Source: Oerskovia douganii
Lineage (GTDB): Bacteria; Actinomycetota; Actinomycetes; Actinomycetales; Cellulomonadaceae
Length of the DNA stretch: 64,000 nucleotides
Direction: 5' to 3'
Assembly (NCBI RefSeq): GCF_015142735.1
Contig: NZ_JACSPN010000002.1
Location: 186,001 to 250,000, forward strand
Position 1 is the stretch's first letter. Every line of letters starts with the position of its first letter. Below the pieces are notes generated by a model. The model had not been told where the DNA came from. It saw only the letters and a list, made by a program, of their open reading frames with translations, and ran no database searches. This document shows, piece by piece, positions 55,767-64,000 of the stretch. A program made the position numbers and the translations under genes.

Positions 55767-57179
55767 TCAGCGCGGCCCGAACACCTGGTCCGTGTACGGG
55801 TTCGCGAACACCCCGCCCGGGTCGGCCTGGGCGCGCACGCGGCGGAAGTCGTCGAAGCGCGGGTAGCGCTCGGCCAGGTCCTGGGCGTCGAGCGTGTGCA
55901 GCTTGCCCCAGTGCGGGCGCCCGCCGACGCCCGCGAGGATCTTCTCGACGCCCTCGAAGTAGCGCTCGTGGGGCAGTCGCAGGTACTGGTGCACGGCGAC
56001 GTAGGCGCTGTCGCGGCCGTGGGCCGTGGAGAGCCACACGTCGTCGGCCGCGGCGAACCGGACCTCGACCGGGAACGGGACGTTCTCGCCCGAGGCCCGG
56101 ACCCACGAGTCGATCTCCTCGAGCGCCGTCACGAGCTCGGCACGCGGTATCGCGTACTCCATCTCGCGGAAGCGCACGCGGCGCGGGGACACGAACACCT
56201 CGTGCGACGGGGCGACGTACGTGCGGGGTGCGAGCGCCCGGGCCGAGAACGCGTTGATCCGCGGGGTCGCGCGCGGCACGGCCGTCGCGAACCGGTTGAC
56301 GAGCTCGAACGCCCCGTTGGACAGCAGCTCGTCGTCGACCCAGGAGCGGGCGCGCGTCACGGCCCCCGGCCGCTCGCCGCGGGCCGTGCGGAGGGCTGCC
56401 GCGGCCTCGTCGTCCGGCGCGAGGCGGTCGTTGCGCTTGGTGAGGGCGCGGTGCGTGTGCGGGAACCAGTAGAACTCGACGTGGTCGTGCGCGTTCTCGA
56501 GGCCCTCGCCCTCCGAGCCGCCCCCTCGGCCACCGGACGCCGTGCTCAGCTCCTCCAGGACCCGGTCGAGCGGCCAGGGCTCCTCCTGGGCGCGCAGGTG
56601 GAACGCCGGGACGACGTCGAGCGTCACGGCCGCGAGCACGCCCGTCGAACCGAGGCCCAGCCGGCTCGCCTCGAACAGGTCGGGGTCCTGCTCGGGCGTG
56701 GCCTCGGTGACCGAGCCGTCGGCCCCGACCACGCGCACCCCGCACACCTGGGTCGCGAGCCCGCCGAGCGACGCCCCCGTGCCGTGCGTGCCGGTCGAGA
56801 TCGCGCCCGCGACCGACTGGCGGTCGATGTCGCCGAGGTTGCGCATCGCGAGCCCTGCCGACGCGAGCACCGCGTTGAGCCGGTGCAGCCGGATCCCGGC
56901 CCCCACGGTCACGCGCGCCCCGGTCTCGGTGCGGGTCACGTCCTCGACCGTCTGGAGGTGGTCGAGGCTCAGCAGCAGGCCGTCGGTCACGGCGGCCCCC
57001 GTGAACGAGTGCCCGGCCCCGACGGCCCGCACGTGCAGGCCGTCGTCGGCGGCTCTTCGCACGGTCTGCGAGAGCTCGTCGGTGTCGCGCGGGGCAGCGC
57101 GGCGCACGGGGTCGGCGGTCTGGTTTCGCGCCCAGTTCGTCCATGAACCGGGAGCCAGATGGCTCGTCACACCAGGCAC
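55767..57179 (-). CDS. Aldonolactone oxidase (D-arabinono-1,4-lactone oxidase family)
   Basis: A 470-residue VAO-type flavoprotein. The FAD segment VRAVGAGHSFTGAAVTDG contains the His that often carries covalent flavin, GDIDRQSVAGAISTGTHGTG completes the binding site, and the C terminus has RPHWGKLHTLD, the HWGK mark of the ALO family. Members oxidise sugar lactones or polyols, usually with O2; the substrate here is not known. GTG 57179 or GTG 57170 could start it. It is divergent from an aldolase-like gene, and their -10 elements overlap. Confidence 0.88.
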   Translation of the reverse strand: MPGVTSHLAPGSWTNWARNQTADPVRRAAPRDTDELSQTVRRAADDGLHVRAVGAGHSFTGAAVTDGLLLSLDHLQTVEDVTRTETGARVTVGAGIRLHRLNAVLASAGLAMRNLGDIDRQSVAGAISTGTHGTGASLGGLATQVCGVRVVGADGSVTEATPEQDPDLFEASRLGLGSTGVLAAVTLDVVPAFHLRAQEEPWPLDRVLEELSTASGGRGGGSEGEGLENAHDHVEFYWFPHTHRALTKRNDRLAPDDEAAAALRTARGERPGAVTRARSWVDDELLSNGAFELVNRFATAVPRATPRINAFSARALAPRTYVAPSHEVFVSPRRVRFREMEYAIPRAELVTALEEIDSWVRASGENVPFPVEVRFAAADDVWLSTAHGRDSAYVAVHQYLRLPHERYFEGVEKILAGVGGRPHWGKLHTLDAQDLAERYPRFDDFRRVRAQADPGGVFANPYTDQVFGPR

Positions 57180-57188
57180 TGTCTCACG

Positions 57189-57198
57189 AGGGTAGGTT
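57189..57198. promoter_or_regulatory. Overlapping divergent -10 elements
   Basis: TAGGTT (57193-57198, plus) is followed by seven bases and ATG 57206. TACCCT on the minus strand (57194-57189) is followed by nine bases and GTG 57179. The two hexamers share positions 57193-57194, so both promoters could not be open at once. Confidence 0.45.
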
Positions 57199-57205
57199 TT
57201 CTTCC

Positions 57206-58531
57206 ATGACGACGACGCCCGTGCAGCGCAGCACGCAGGACCCGTCCGCCCGACCTCACGGTGAACGCGCGACCGGTAGGTCCGGATCGTCCGGTTCGAC
57301 GGAGGAGGCGCGCACGCTCGGGGACCGGCTGTCGGCCGCGACCGAGCGCGTCCCGGGGCCCGTCGCGGTCGTGGACCTCGACGTGTTCGACGCCAACGCG
57401 CGCGAGATCCTCGCCCGGGCAGGAGGCGTGCCCGTGCGGCTCGCGTCCAAGTCGGTGCGCGTGCGCTCGCTCGTGCGGCGTGCGGGCGAGCTGGGCTTCA
57501 CGGGGATCATGGCGTACTCGCTCGCCGAGGCCCTGTGGCTCGTCGAGGAGGGCGCGCGCGACGTCCTGGTCGCCTACCCGACGGTCGACCGCCGCGCGCT
57601 CGCCGATCTCGCCGCGGACCCTGCGGCCCGCCGCGAGATCACCCTCATGGTCGACGACGTCGCCCAGGTCGCGCTCGTCGTGGCCGCGCTGCACGGTCAC
57701 GAGCCGGCCCCCGGCGGTGGCGAGCACGGCGGCGCAGCGGCCGGGCCGCCCGTCCTGCTCTGCCTCGACGTCGACGCGTCGCTGCGCCTGGGCCTCGGCC
57801 CGTTCACGGTCCACCTCGGGACCCGCCGCTCACCCGTCCACACGGCCGCCGAGGCCCGTGCGCTCGCACGAGCCATCACCGACACCCCCGGGCTGCGCGT
57901 GCGTGGCCTGATGTTCTACGAGGCGCAGGTCGCGGGCCTGCCGGACACGAGCCCCGCGGTGCGGCTCGTCAAGAAGGCCTCGGTCGCGGACCTGGCCACG
58001 CGGCGGGCCGAGGTGCTCGCCGCGGTGAGCGACGCCGTCGGGCACGACGTGGAGCTCGTGAACTCGGGCGGCACCGGGTCCCTCGAGACGTCGGCGTCGG
58101 ACCCGGTCGTGACCGAGGTGACGTCCGGCTCGGGGCTCTACACGCCCGGGCTCTTCGACGCGTACCGGTCGTTCGCCCCGCACCCCGCCGCGTTCTTCGG
58201 CCTGGACGTCGTGCGCGTGCCCGCCCCCGGCTACGCGACCGCGTTCGCGGGCGGCTACGTGGCCTCGGGGCCCGCGGGCGCGCTGCGCGTGCCACGCGTC
58301 GTCGAGCCGGGCTGGCGGCTCACCCCGTCCGAGGGCGTGGGCGAGGTCCAGACGCCCCTGCGCGCGACACGCGGGGCCGAGCGCAGGCTCGCCGTGGGCG
58401 ACCGCGTCTGGTTCCGGCACGCCAAGGCCGGCGAGCTCATGGAACGGTTCGACCGCGTGCACCTCGTGCGCGGCGACCAGGTCGTCGAGGAGGTCCCCAC
58501 CTACCGGGGCGAGGGCAAGAACTTCGGGTGA
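57206..58531 (+). CDS. Alanine racemase-like/D-threonine aldolase-type PLP enzyme
   Basis: A 441-residue fold-type III PLP enzyme of the amino-acid deaminase/aldolase group. The PLP lysine is in VRLASKSVRVRSLV, with LCLDVDASLRLGLG, ELVNSGGTGSLE and EVTSGSGLYTPGLFDAY in the barrel, and a C-terminal beta domain ends FRHAKAGELMERFDRVHLV, where the His is a likely metal ligand. It may cleave or dehydrate a D-3-hydroxy amino acid. ATG 57206 fits the -10 seven bases upstream. The divergent pairing with the lactone oxidase recurs in Actinobacteria as far as I recall. Confidence 0.85.
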   Translation: MTTTPVQRSTQDPSARPHGERATGRSGSSGSTEEARTLGDRLSAATERVPGPVAVVDLDVFDANAREILARAGGVPVRLASKSVRVRSLVRRAGELGFTGIMAYSLAEALWLVEEGARDVLVAYPTVDRRALADLAADPAARREITLMVDDVAQVALVVAALHGHEPAPGGGEHGGAAAGPPVLLCLDVDASLRLGLGPFTVHLGTRRSPVHTAAEARALARAITDTPGLRVRGLMFYEAQVAGLPDTSPAVRLVKKASVADLATRRAEVLAAVSDAVGHDVELVNSGGTGSLETSASDPVVTEVTSGSGLYTPGLFDAYRSFAPHPAAFFGLDVVRVPAPGYATAFAGGYVASGPAGALRVPRVVEPGWRLTPSEGVGEVQTPLRATRGAERRLAVGDRVWFRHAKAGELMERFDRVHLVRGDQVVEEVPTYRGEGKNFG

Positions 58532-58619
58532 GCGGCGCCGTCGGGCGGGGCGCGTGTCCAGGTGCTGAGAAGTCGGACGATCCGGGAATAGGCGGGCGAC
58601 CCGCGCGATTGAGCACGAC

Positions 58620-59015
58620 ATGACGAGCCTCCCCGACGCCGCAAAGGCGCTCCTCGACGCCCCCGAGTTCGCGACCGTGGCCACGATCGAGGCCGACGGG
58701 AGCCCGCAGACCTCGGTCGTGTGGGTCGCGCGCGACGGCGACGACGTCCTCTTCTCGACCATCCACGGCCGTCGCAAGACAGACAACCTCCAGCGCGACC
58801 CGCGCCTGAGCGTGCTCGTCTACCCGCGCGACGCGCCCTACCAATACCTCGAGGTGCGCGGCGAGGCCGCGATCGAGGAGGACCCCTCGGCGTCGCTCAT
58901 CCACGCGCTCGCCCAGAAGTACACGGGCGCCGAGCGCTACACGGGCGACGACGGCACCGACAACCGCCGCGTCGTCGTCCGCGTGCGCCCCACCAGGGTC
59001 CACTGGCGCGGCTGA
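58620..59015 (+). CDS. PPOX-class F420-dependent oxidoreductase
   Basis: A 131-residue split-barrel protein of the pyridoxamine-oxidase-like F420 family. Typical sequence includes FATVATIEADGSPQTSVVWV, then ILFSTxxGRRKTDNL-type text seen as VLFSTIHGRRKTDNLQRDPR, and YLEVRGEAAIEED. Such proteins bind F420 and reduce a range of small molecules. With the DDN protein at 39.9 kb it makes two likely F420 users beside cofD-cofC. ATG 58620 is preceded by no clear ribosome-binding site. Confidence 0.9.
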   Translation: MTSLPDAAKALLDAPEFATVATIEADGSPQTSVVWVARDGDDVLFSTIHGRRKTDNLQRDPRLSVLVYPRDAPYQYLEVRGEAAIEEDPSASLIHALAQKYTGAERYTGDDGTDNRRVVVRVRPTRVHWRG

Positions 59016-59116
59016 CACCGTCCACCCCGGCCCGTGCGGCCCGCTCCGGCGGGCGGCGACGCACGCCGGTACGCCGCCCCGGGAGGGCGGGTTCTGCCGG
59101 GAGGGGTGCACCCCGG

Positions 59117-59122
59117 TAACCT
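59117..59122 (+). promoter_or_regulatory. Putative leaderless -10 of cysS
   Basis: TAACCT is followed by seven bases and GTG 59130. Confidence 0.45.
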
Positions 59123-59129
59123 TGCGGGC

Positions 59130-60569
59130 GTGAGCCTTCGACTGTTCGACACCGCGACGCGGGACGTGCGCGCCTTCACCCCCCAGAACCAGGGTGAGGT
59201 CGGCATCTACCTGTGTGGCGCGACGGTCCAGTCGGCGCCGCACATCGGGCACATGCGCTCGGCCGTCGCGTTCGACGTGCTGGTGCGCTGGCTGCGTCGC
59301 ACGGGCTCACGCGTGACCCTCATCCGCAACGTCACGGACATCGACGACAAGATCCTCGCCAAGTCCGCCGACGCGGGCGAGCCCTGGTGGGCGTGGGCCG
59401 CGACCTACGAGCGCGAGTTCACCGCGGCCTACGACGCGCTGGGCGTCACCCCGCCCACCTACGAGCCCCGTGCCACGGGGCACGTGACCGACATGGTCGA
59501 GCTCATGCAGCGGCTCGTCGACTCGGGCCACGCCTACACGACCGGCCCCGGCGACGTCTGGTTCGACGTCCGCTCGTGGCCCGACTACGGCTCGCTCACC
59601 AACCAGCGCCTCGAGGACCTCACCCCCGCCCCGGCGGACTCGGCCGAGGAGTCCCTCAAGCGCGACCCCCGCGACTTCGCGCTCTGGAAGGCCCCCAAGC
59701 CCGGCGAGCCCGCCACGGCCTCGTGGGACACCCCGTTCGGGCGCGGACGGCCCGGCTGGCACCTCGAGTGCTCGGCCATGGCCCACCGCTACCTCGGCAG
59801 CACGTTCGACATCCACGGCGGCGGCCTCGACCTGCGCTTCCCGCACCACGAGAACGAGCAGGCCCAGTCCCGCGCCGCGGGCGACGGGTTCGCCCAGTAC
59901 TGGCTGCACTCCGCGTGGGTCACCCAGGGCGGCGCCAAGATGAGCAAGTCGCTCGGCAACGGGCTCCTCGTCCGCGAGGTCCTGCGCACCACGAGCCCGG
60001 CCGTCCTGCGCTACGCGCTCGCGGCCGTCCACTACCGCTCGATGCTCGAGTGGACGCCGGACACCGTGGCCGAGGCCGAGGCCACGTGGGAACGCCTCAG
60101 CGGGTTCGTGCAGCGCGCGAGCGAGCGCATCGGCGAGATCGACGTCGCCGACGTGCGCCAGGCCGAGCTCCCGGCGGCCTTCGTGGCCGCGATGGACGAC
60201 GACCTCAACGTGCCCGCGGCGCTCGCGACCGTGCACGAGCACCTGCGCGCCGGGAACTCCGCGCTCGCCGACCGCTCGCCGGCCGCCGACGCCGTGGCCC
60301 GGCACCACCTCGTCGCGCTCCGGGCCATGCTCGACGTCCTGGGGCTCGACCCCGCAGGAGAGCAGTGGGCCGACGCCGGGGACACCCGGTACCGCCACGC
60401 GCTCGACGCCGTCGTCACGGCCGAGCTCGACGCCCGCGCGCAAGCACGGGCGGAGCGCGACTTCGCCACCTCCGACGCGATCCGGGACCGCCTCGCGGCC
60501 GCCGGGGTCGTCGTCGAGGACTCCAGCGACGGGGCCCGCTGGTCCCTCGCTGCACGCCAGGGCACCTGA
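59130..60569 (+). CDS. cysS: Cysteinyl-tRNA synthetase
   Basis: A 479-residue class I synthetase. The HIGH motif is in APHIGHMRS near residue 36, preceded by the zinc Cys in [26 protein letters not shown] and [11 protein letters not shown] carry the other zinc ligands and the tRNA-binding region, and KMSKSLGNG gives the KMSKS loop. The helical anticodon domain ends with [20 protein letters not shown] 59130 is favoured by position of the -10 and by the family N terminus ([11 protein letters not shown]). rlmB follows, the usual cysS-rlmB order. Confidence 0.96.
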   Translation: MSLRLFDTATRDVRAFTPQNQGEVGIYLCGATVQSAPHIGHMRSAVAFDVLVRWLRRTGSRVTLIRNVTDIDDKILAKSADAGEPWWAWAATYEREFTAAYDALGVTPPTYEPRATGHVTDMVELMQRLVDSGHAYTTGPGDVWFDVRSWPDYGSLTNQRLEDLTPAPADSAEESLKRDPRDFALWKAPKPGEPATASWDTPFGRGRPGWHLECSAMAHRYLGSTFDIHGGGLDLRFPHHENEQAQSRAAGDGFAQYWLHSAWVTQGGAKMSKSLGNGLLVREVLRTTSPAVLRYALAAVHYRSMLEWTPDTVAEAEATWERLSGFVQRASERIGEIDVADVRQAELPAAFVAAMDDDLNVPAALATVHEHLRAGNSALADRSPAADAVARHHLVALRAMLDVLGLDPAGEQWADAGDTRYRHALDAVVTAELDARAQARAERDFATSDAIRDRLAAAGVVVEDSSDGARWSLAARQGT

Positions 60570-60657
60570 CGCCCCACGGGGCGCCGTCCCAGCGACGCCC
60601 GGGGCCGACCGCCCACCCACAACTTCACTCGCACACATCGACCGACGGGGCAGACCC

Positions 60658-61680
60658 ATGGCTGGAAACTCACAACGACGCGGCGCGACCCGCAGCAGCA
60701 ACAAGAAGGGCGCCGTCGCCGGCACCGGCGGCAAGAACCGCCGCGCCCTCGAAGGTCGCGGCCCGACGCCCAAGGCCGAGGACCGCACCTACCACAAGGC
60801 CCACAAGGCGAAGGTCGCCGCCGAGCGCCGCGACGCCACCTCGAGCGGCCCGCGCGCGCACGACGCCAAGAGCGCCGCACGCGGCGGACGGCCGAGCGGC
60901 CGCACGCCCTCGCGCACGACGCGGTCCAGCAGCGCGAACGAGGTCGTCAACGGCCGCAACGCCGTGCTCGAGGCCCTGCGCGCCAACATCCCCGTCTCCG
61001 CGGTGTACATCGCGACGCGCCTCGAGGCCGACGACCGCACCAAGGAGATCCTCAACATCGCCTCGGGCCGCGGGTACAACCTCCTCGAGGTCACCAAGGC
61101 CGAGCTCGACCGCATGACCGACGGCTCGGTCCACCAGGGCGTCGCGATCCAGGTCCCGCCCTACGACTACGCCGACCCCGAGGACCTCCTCGACCGCGCG
61201 CACGAGGCTGGCGAGCCGCCGCTCATCGTGGCTCTCGACGGCGTGACGGACCCGCGCAACCTCGGCGCCGTGCTGCGTTCCGCGGGTGCGTTCGGGGCGC
61301 ACGGCGTCCTGGTGCCCGAGCGCCGCGCAGCCGGTGTGACGGCCTCCGCCTGGAAGGTCTCCGCGGGCGCCGCGGCCCGCGTGCCCGTGGCCCGCGCGAC
61401 CAACCTCGTGCGCACGCTCACCGAGTACAAGGCGGCGGGCTGCTTCGTCGTGGGGCTCGACGGCGGGGGCCCGGTCGCCGTGGGCGAGCTCGCGTTCGGC
61501 AAGGACCCGCTCGTGCTCGTCGTCGGCTCCGAGGGCAAGGGCCTCTCGCGCCTCGTGCGCGAGACGTGCGACGTCGTCGCCTCGATCCCGATCCTGTCCG
61601 ACGTCGAGTCGCTCAACGCCGGCGTGGCGGCGGGCATCTCGCTCTACGAGGTCGCGCGCCTGCGCGCCGCGGAGGACTGA
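60658..61680 (+). CDS. rlmB: 23S rRNA 2'-O-ribose G2251 methyltransferase (TrmH/SpoU family)
   Basis: A 340-residue RNA methyltransferase. About 95 Lys/Arg/Ala/Ser-rich residues precede an L30e-like substrate domain (NEVVNGRNAVLEALRANIPV), and the SPOUT domain has the three knot motifs: NLGAVLRSAGAFGAHGVLVP, LVVGSEGKGLSRLVRETCD and SLNAGVAAGISLYEV. It would 2'-O-methylate a guanosine in 23S rRNA; TrmH paralogues are similar, so the exact target is by context and length. A strong hairpin follows. Confidence 0.92.
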   Translation: MAGNSQRRGATRSSNKKGAVAGTGGKNRRALEGRGPTPKAEDRTYHKAHKAKVAAERRDATSSGPRAHDAKSAARGGRPSGRTPSRTTRSSSANEVVNGRNAVLEALRANIPVSAVYIATRLEADDRTKEILNIASGRGYNLLEVTKAELDRMTDGSVHQGVAIQVPPYDYADPEDLLDRAHEAGEPPLIVALDGVTDPRNLGAVLRSAGAFGAHGVLVPERRAAGVTASAWKVSAGAAARVPVARATNLVRTLTEYKAAGCFVVGLDGGGPVAVGELAFGKDPLVLVVGSEGKGLSRLVRETCDVVASIPILSDVESLNAGVAAGISLYEVARLRAAED

Positions 61681-61698
61681 GACCCGCCACCGTCGCCC

Positions 61699-61746
61699 CA
61701 GGGCGCCCGGCCGGACCACCTCCCCGTGGCCCGGCCGGGCGCCCTG
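61699..61746 (+). terminator. 16-bp perfect hairpin after rlmB
   Basis: Arms 61699-61714 and 61731-61746 are perfectly complementary, and CCAC/GTGG (61716-61719 and 61726-61729) extend the stem inward. It starts 18 nt after the rlmB stop. Confidence 0.75.
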
Positions 61747-61926
61747 CTGCCTACCGGGGCCCCCGTGGCCCGAGGAGGGCCGCTGGGCGCCCCTGGACGG
61801 GCCCGGGCGACCGTCACCGGACCGGAGGGCCCGCCGCGGGCAGGAGGAGGCCTGCACGACGTGCGCGGCCCCGGGGGCGGGCCGCGTGCGCGTGCGCGGT
61901 GCACCGACCCGGGGGATGCTCACTGG

Positions 61927-62670
61927 ATGGACGACGGGCCCGTGCACCGGCACCACCGGGTGCTGCTCGTCGTCCTGACCTTCGCGACGGGCATCGTCGA
62001 CGGCATCACCTACCTCGGGCTCGACAAGGTGTTCACGGCCAACCAGACGGGCAACGCGCTCATCCTCGGGATGGGGCTGGCCGGGGGCCGCGACATCCCG
62101 ACGACAGGTCCCCTCGTCGCGCTCGTGGCGTTCGTCGCAGGGGCCGCGGTCGCCGGGTACGTGCTCAGGAACCACCCGGCGGGATGGGACCGGGCCACGA
62201 CGGTCCTGTTCGCGGTGGTCGGCCTCGGGGTGCTCGTGGCGGCGACCGTCGCGCACCTGGTCGGTGCCCCCACGGGGTGGCACCAGGTCGTGATCGTGAC
62301 CGTGCTGGGGGTGTCGATGGGGATGCAGGGGGCCACGGCGCGCCACCTGTCGGTCAAGGACCTGACGACGACCGTGATCACGTCGACGCTGACCGGCCTG
62401 GCGGCCGACACCTTCCAGGGAGGGCGCGGCCGCTCGGCATGGGTCCGACGGGTGTCGGCGGTCGTCGCGCTCGTGAGCGGGGCGGCCGTCGGGGCCCTCG
62501 TCCTGCGCGCAGGGCTCGGCGTGGCGCTCGTGGCGCCGGGGGTGGTCGCGCTGGGGGTCGCGGTCGTGGGGGAGCGGTATCGCCGCAAGGACCTCGTGGC
62601 CGCACGCGGGACGGCCCCGACGCCCCCGAGGGGGCCGACGTCGTCGTCGACCCCGTCAGGGTCGGCCTGA
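61927..62670 (+). CDS. DUF1275 (YoaK-like) membrane protein
   Basis: A 247-residue protein with six hydrophobic helices and the family's first-helix sequence FATGIVDGITYLGLDKVFTA followed by NQTGNALILGMGLAGG, then GMQGATARHLSVKDLTTTVI. The function of DUF1275 is not known; a transport role has been suggested for the family. The ATG is preceded by GATGCT plus six bases, close to the leaderless pattern. About 25 Pro/Ser/Thr-rich residues end the protein. Confidence 0.82.
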   Translation: MDDGPVHRHHRVLLVVLTFATGIVDGITYLGLDKVFTANQTGNALILGMGLAGGRDIPTTGPLVALVAFVAGAAVAGYVLRNHPAGWDRATTVLFAVVGLGVLVAATVAHLVGAPTGWHQVVIVTVLGVSMGMQGATARHLSVKDLTTTVITSTLTGLAADTFQGGRGRSAWVRRVSAVVALVSGAAVGALVLRAGLGVALVAPGVVALGVAVVGERYRRKDLVAARGTAPTPPRGPTSSSTPSGSA

Positions 62671-62755
62671 GGCGGCCTGGGGCTGCTCGAGGCTGGGGCT
62701 GCCCGAGGCGGCCCGAGGCGGCCGGGCGAGGGGCGCAAACCCGCCCCCGACAGGA

Positions 62756-63997
62756 TCACTCCTGCTGGTCGACCTCGCCCGGCGCGAGGCCCAGGATCGC
62801 CTTCTCGTCGGGTCGGTGCCGCAGCACGTTCTCGACGTAGGACGCCGTGGCCTCGGGCATGGGGATGTCCCGCCCGGCCTTCTCCGAGATGAACCAGCGG
62901 TGGTCGAGGATCTCGTGGAAGAGCTGAGCAGGCTGGAGCTTGCGCCGCAGGTCGCGCGGCACGGCCTGGATGGTCGGCTCGAACACGCCGCTGAGCCAGT
63001 CGTGCGCGACGAACTCCTCGTCGTCGTTCTGACGCTCGGCGGCGGCCCGGTAGGAGTCGAGGTCGTTGAGGAGGCGTCGGGCCTGGTTCTCCTGGACGTC
63101 GAGCCCGGTGAGCCGCAGGAGCCGGCGGGAGTGGTGGCCCGCGTCGACGACCTTGGGCTGGATCTGGACAGTGGTGCCGTCGATGTCCGTCGTGATGGCG
63201 AGCTCGCCCACGTCGAAGCCCAGGTTGTTGAGCCGCTCGATGCGGGCGGCGACCCGCCACCGCTCGTCGGAGGCGAACGTCTCGGCGTTCGTCAGGGCGT
63301 CCCAGAGCTCGTCGTACCGCGCGACGAGCGCGTCGCCCACGAGGATCTCGTCGATGTCCTCGTCGAGGAGCTCGCCCGCCGCCAGGTCCATGAGCTCGCC
63401 GATGATGTTGGTGCGGGCCAGGTCCACGTCGTAGCTGCGCTGCCCCGGGCTGAGCTCGCGGTGGAGGTCACCGGTCTCGGCGTCGACGAGGTACGCGGCG
63501 AAGGTCTCGGCGTCGCGGCGGAAGAGCGTGTTGGACAGCGACACGTCGCCCCAGTAGAAGCCGACCAGGTGCAGGCGCACGAGGAGGACCGCGAGGGCGT
63601 CGATGAGCCGCGTCGCGGTGTCGGGCTGCAGCGCCTGGCTGAACAGGGCGCGGTACGGCAGCGAGAACTGCAGGTGCTCGGTGATGAGCACGGCCTCGAG
63701 GCGTTCGCCGTTCGCGTCCGACCGACCCGTGATCACCCCCACGGGGACGACGCTGGGGACGTCGAGGCGGCTGAGCTGGCGCAGCAGCTCGTACTCGCGG
63801 TACGCGACGGACTCGCCGATCTCCTTGATCGCGATCACGCGGCCCGAGAGGCGCACGAAGCGCACGATGTGCCGCGAGATACCACGGGGGAGGGCTGCGA
63901 GGACGCTGTCCGGCCACTCCTCGAGGGGGACGTCCCAGGGGAGGTCGAGCAGTGCTGGGTCGGGGGCTGACGCGGTGATCTGCAGGTTCTGCACCAT
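62756..63997 (-). CDS. DUF4032 protein with kinase-like fold
   Basis: A 413-residue actinobacterial protein. The N-terminal part resembles lipopolysaccharide-kinase/aminoglycoside-phosphotransferase folds: VIAIKEIGESVAYREYELLR carries a candidate ATP-binding Lys and Glu, and GFYWGDVSLSNTLFRRD with AAYLVDAETG look like a catalytic loop and metal-binding Asp. The C-terminal half is the DUF4032 helical domain (VQENQARRLLNDLDSY; FHEILDHRWFISEKAGRDI). Whether it phosphorylates anything is unknown. ATG 63997 lies at the very edge of the window, so its promoter cannot be seen. Confidence 0.82.
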   Translation of the reverse strand: MVQNLQITASAPDPALLDLPWDVPLEEWPDSVLAALPRGISRHIVRFVRLSGRVIAIKEIGESVAYREYELLRQLSRLDVPSVVPVGVITGRSDANGERLEAVLITEHLQFSLPYRALFSQALQPDTATRLIDALAVLLVRLHLVGFYWGDVSLSNTLFRRDAETFAAYLVDAETGDLHRELSPGQRSYDVDLARTNIIGELMDLAAGELLDEDIDEILVGDALVARYDELWDALTNAETFASDERWRVAARIERLNNLGFDVGELAITTDIDGTTVQIQPKVVDAGHHSRRLLRLTGLDVQENQARRLLNDLDSYRAAAERQNDDEEFVAHDWLSGVFEPTIQAVPRDLRRKLQPAQLFHEILDHRWFISEKAGRDIPMPEATASYVENVLRHRPDEKAILGLAPGEVDQQE

Positions 63998-64000
63998 GAC

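Noticed and set aside
62671-62755. Direct repeats of GGCTG/GAGG-type sequence between the DUF1275 and DUF4032 genes
   Set aside because: They are short, imperfect and GC-rich, and I could not separate them from simple compositional bias.

Overview
The window is a 64 kb chromosomal segment of a very GC-rich actinobacterium. Lsr2, CarD, mycothiol (mshA), coenzyme F420 (cofC/cofD) and a SenX3/RegX3-type phosphate two-component system point to Actinomycetota. The order dacB-DUF2342-tilS-hpt-ftsH-folE-folP-folB/K-DUF3180-PH-PH-DUF2520-panC-panD-nadB-nadC-lysS is a Micrococcales-type block, and I would guess Cellulomonadaceae or Promicromonosporaceae from memory of gene order; no 16S or tRNA gene is present to test this. 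I saw no insertion sequence, prophage, CRISPR array, rRNA or tRNA gene. The only stretch that looks acquired is the first gene.

Layout. 1-9.6 kb: an AbiEii-type nucleotidyltransferase at the edge, a DHFR-fold reductase, a 1002-residue FAD/Fe-S 2-hydroxyacid dehydrogenase, a GadC-like amino-acid permease, a nitroreductase, a GNAT acetyltransferase and the overlapping F420 genes cofD-cofC. 9.7-15.8 kb: a mycothiol-type DinB protein, the methionine pair metY-metX behind a long untranslated leader, an NlpC/P60 wall hydrolase and inorganic pyrophosphatase. 16-36.6 kb: a mostly co-directional, tightly packed block for cell wall (dacB), tRNA and purine salvage (tilS, hpt), FtsH protease, folate (folE, folP and a FolB-FolK fusion with huge disordered linkers), membrane PH-domain proteins, pantothenate (panC, panD), NAD (nadB, nadC) and lysS. 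36.6-41.2 kb: a small membrane protein, lsr2, a beta-propeller lactonase, mshA, an F420-type (DDN) protein and gpmA.

41.3-50.8 kb is a phosphate regulon: phoU diverges from a senX3-like kinase and regX3/phoP-like regulator, followed by a BCCT carrier on the other strand and pstS-pstC-pstA-pstB. GTTCAYC repeats resembling Streptomyces PHO boxes lie in the phoU/kinase gap and upstream of pstS. 50.8-55.7 kb: three secreted lipoproteins, carD-ispD-ispF and a TetR regulator. 55.8-64 kb: a divergent pair (aldonolactone oxidase, D-threonine-aldolase-like enzyme), a PPOX F420 protein, cysS, rlmB, a DUF1275 membrane protein and a DUF4032 kinase-like protein.

Cross-cutting signals: at least ten genes carry a TANNNT -10 element exactly 6-7 nt before the start codon, as expected for leaderless mRNAs; many operon joints are 1-4 nt overlaps; and gene ends carry long, nearly perfect GC hairpins without U tracts.
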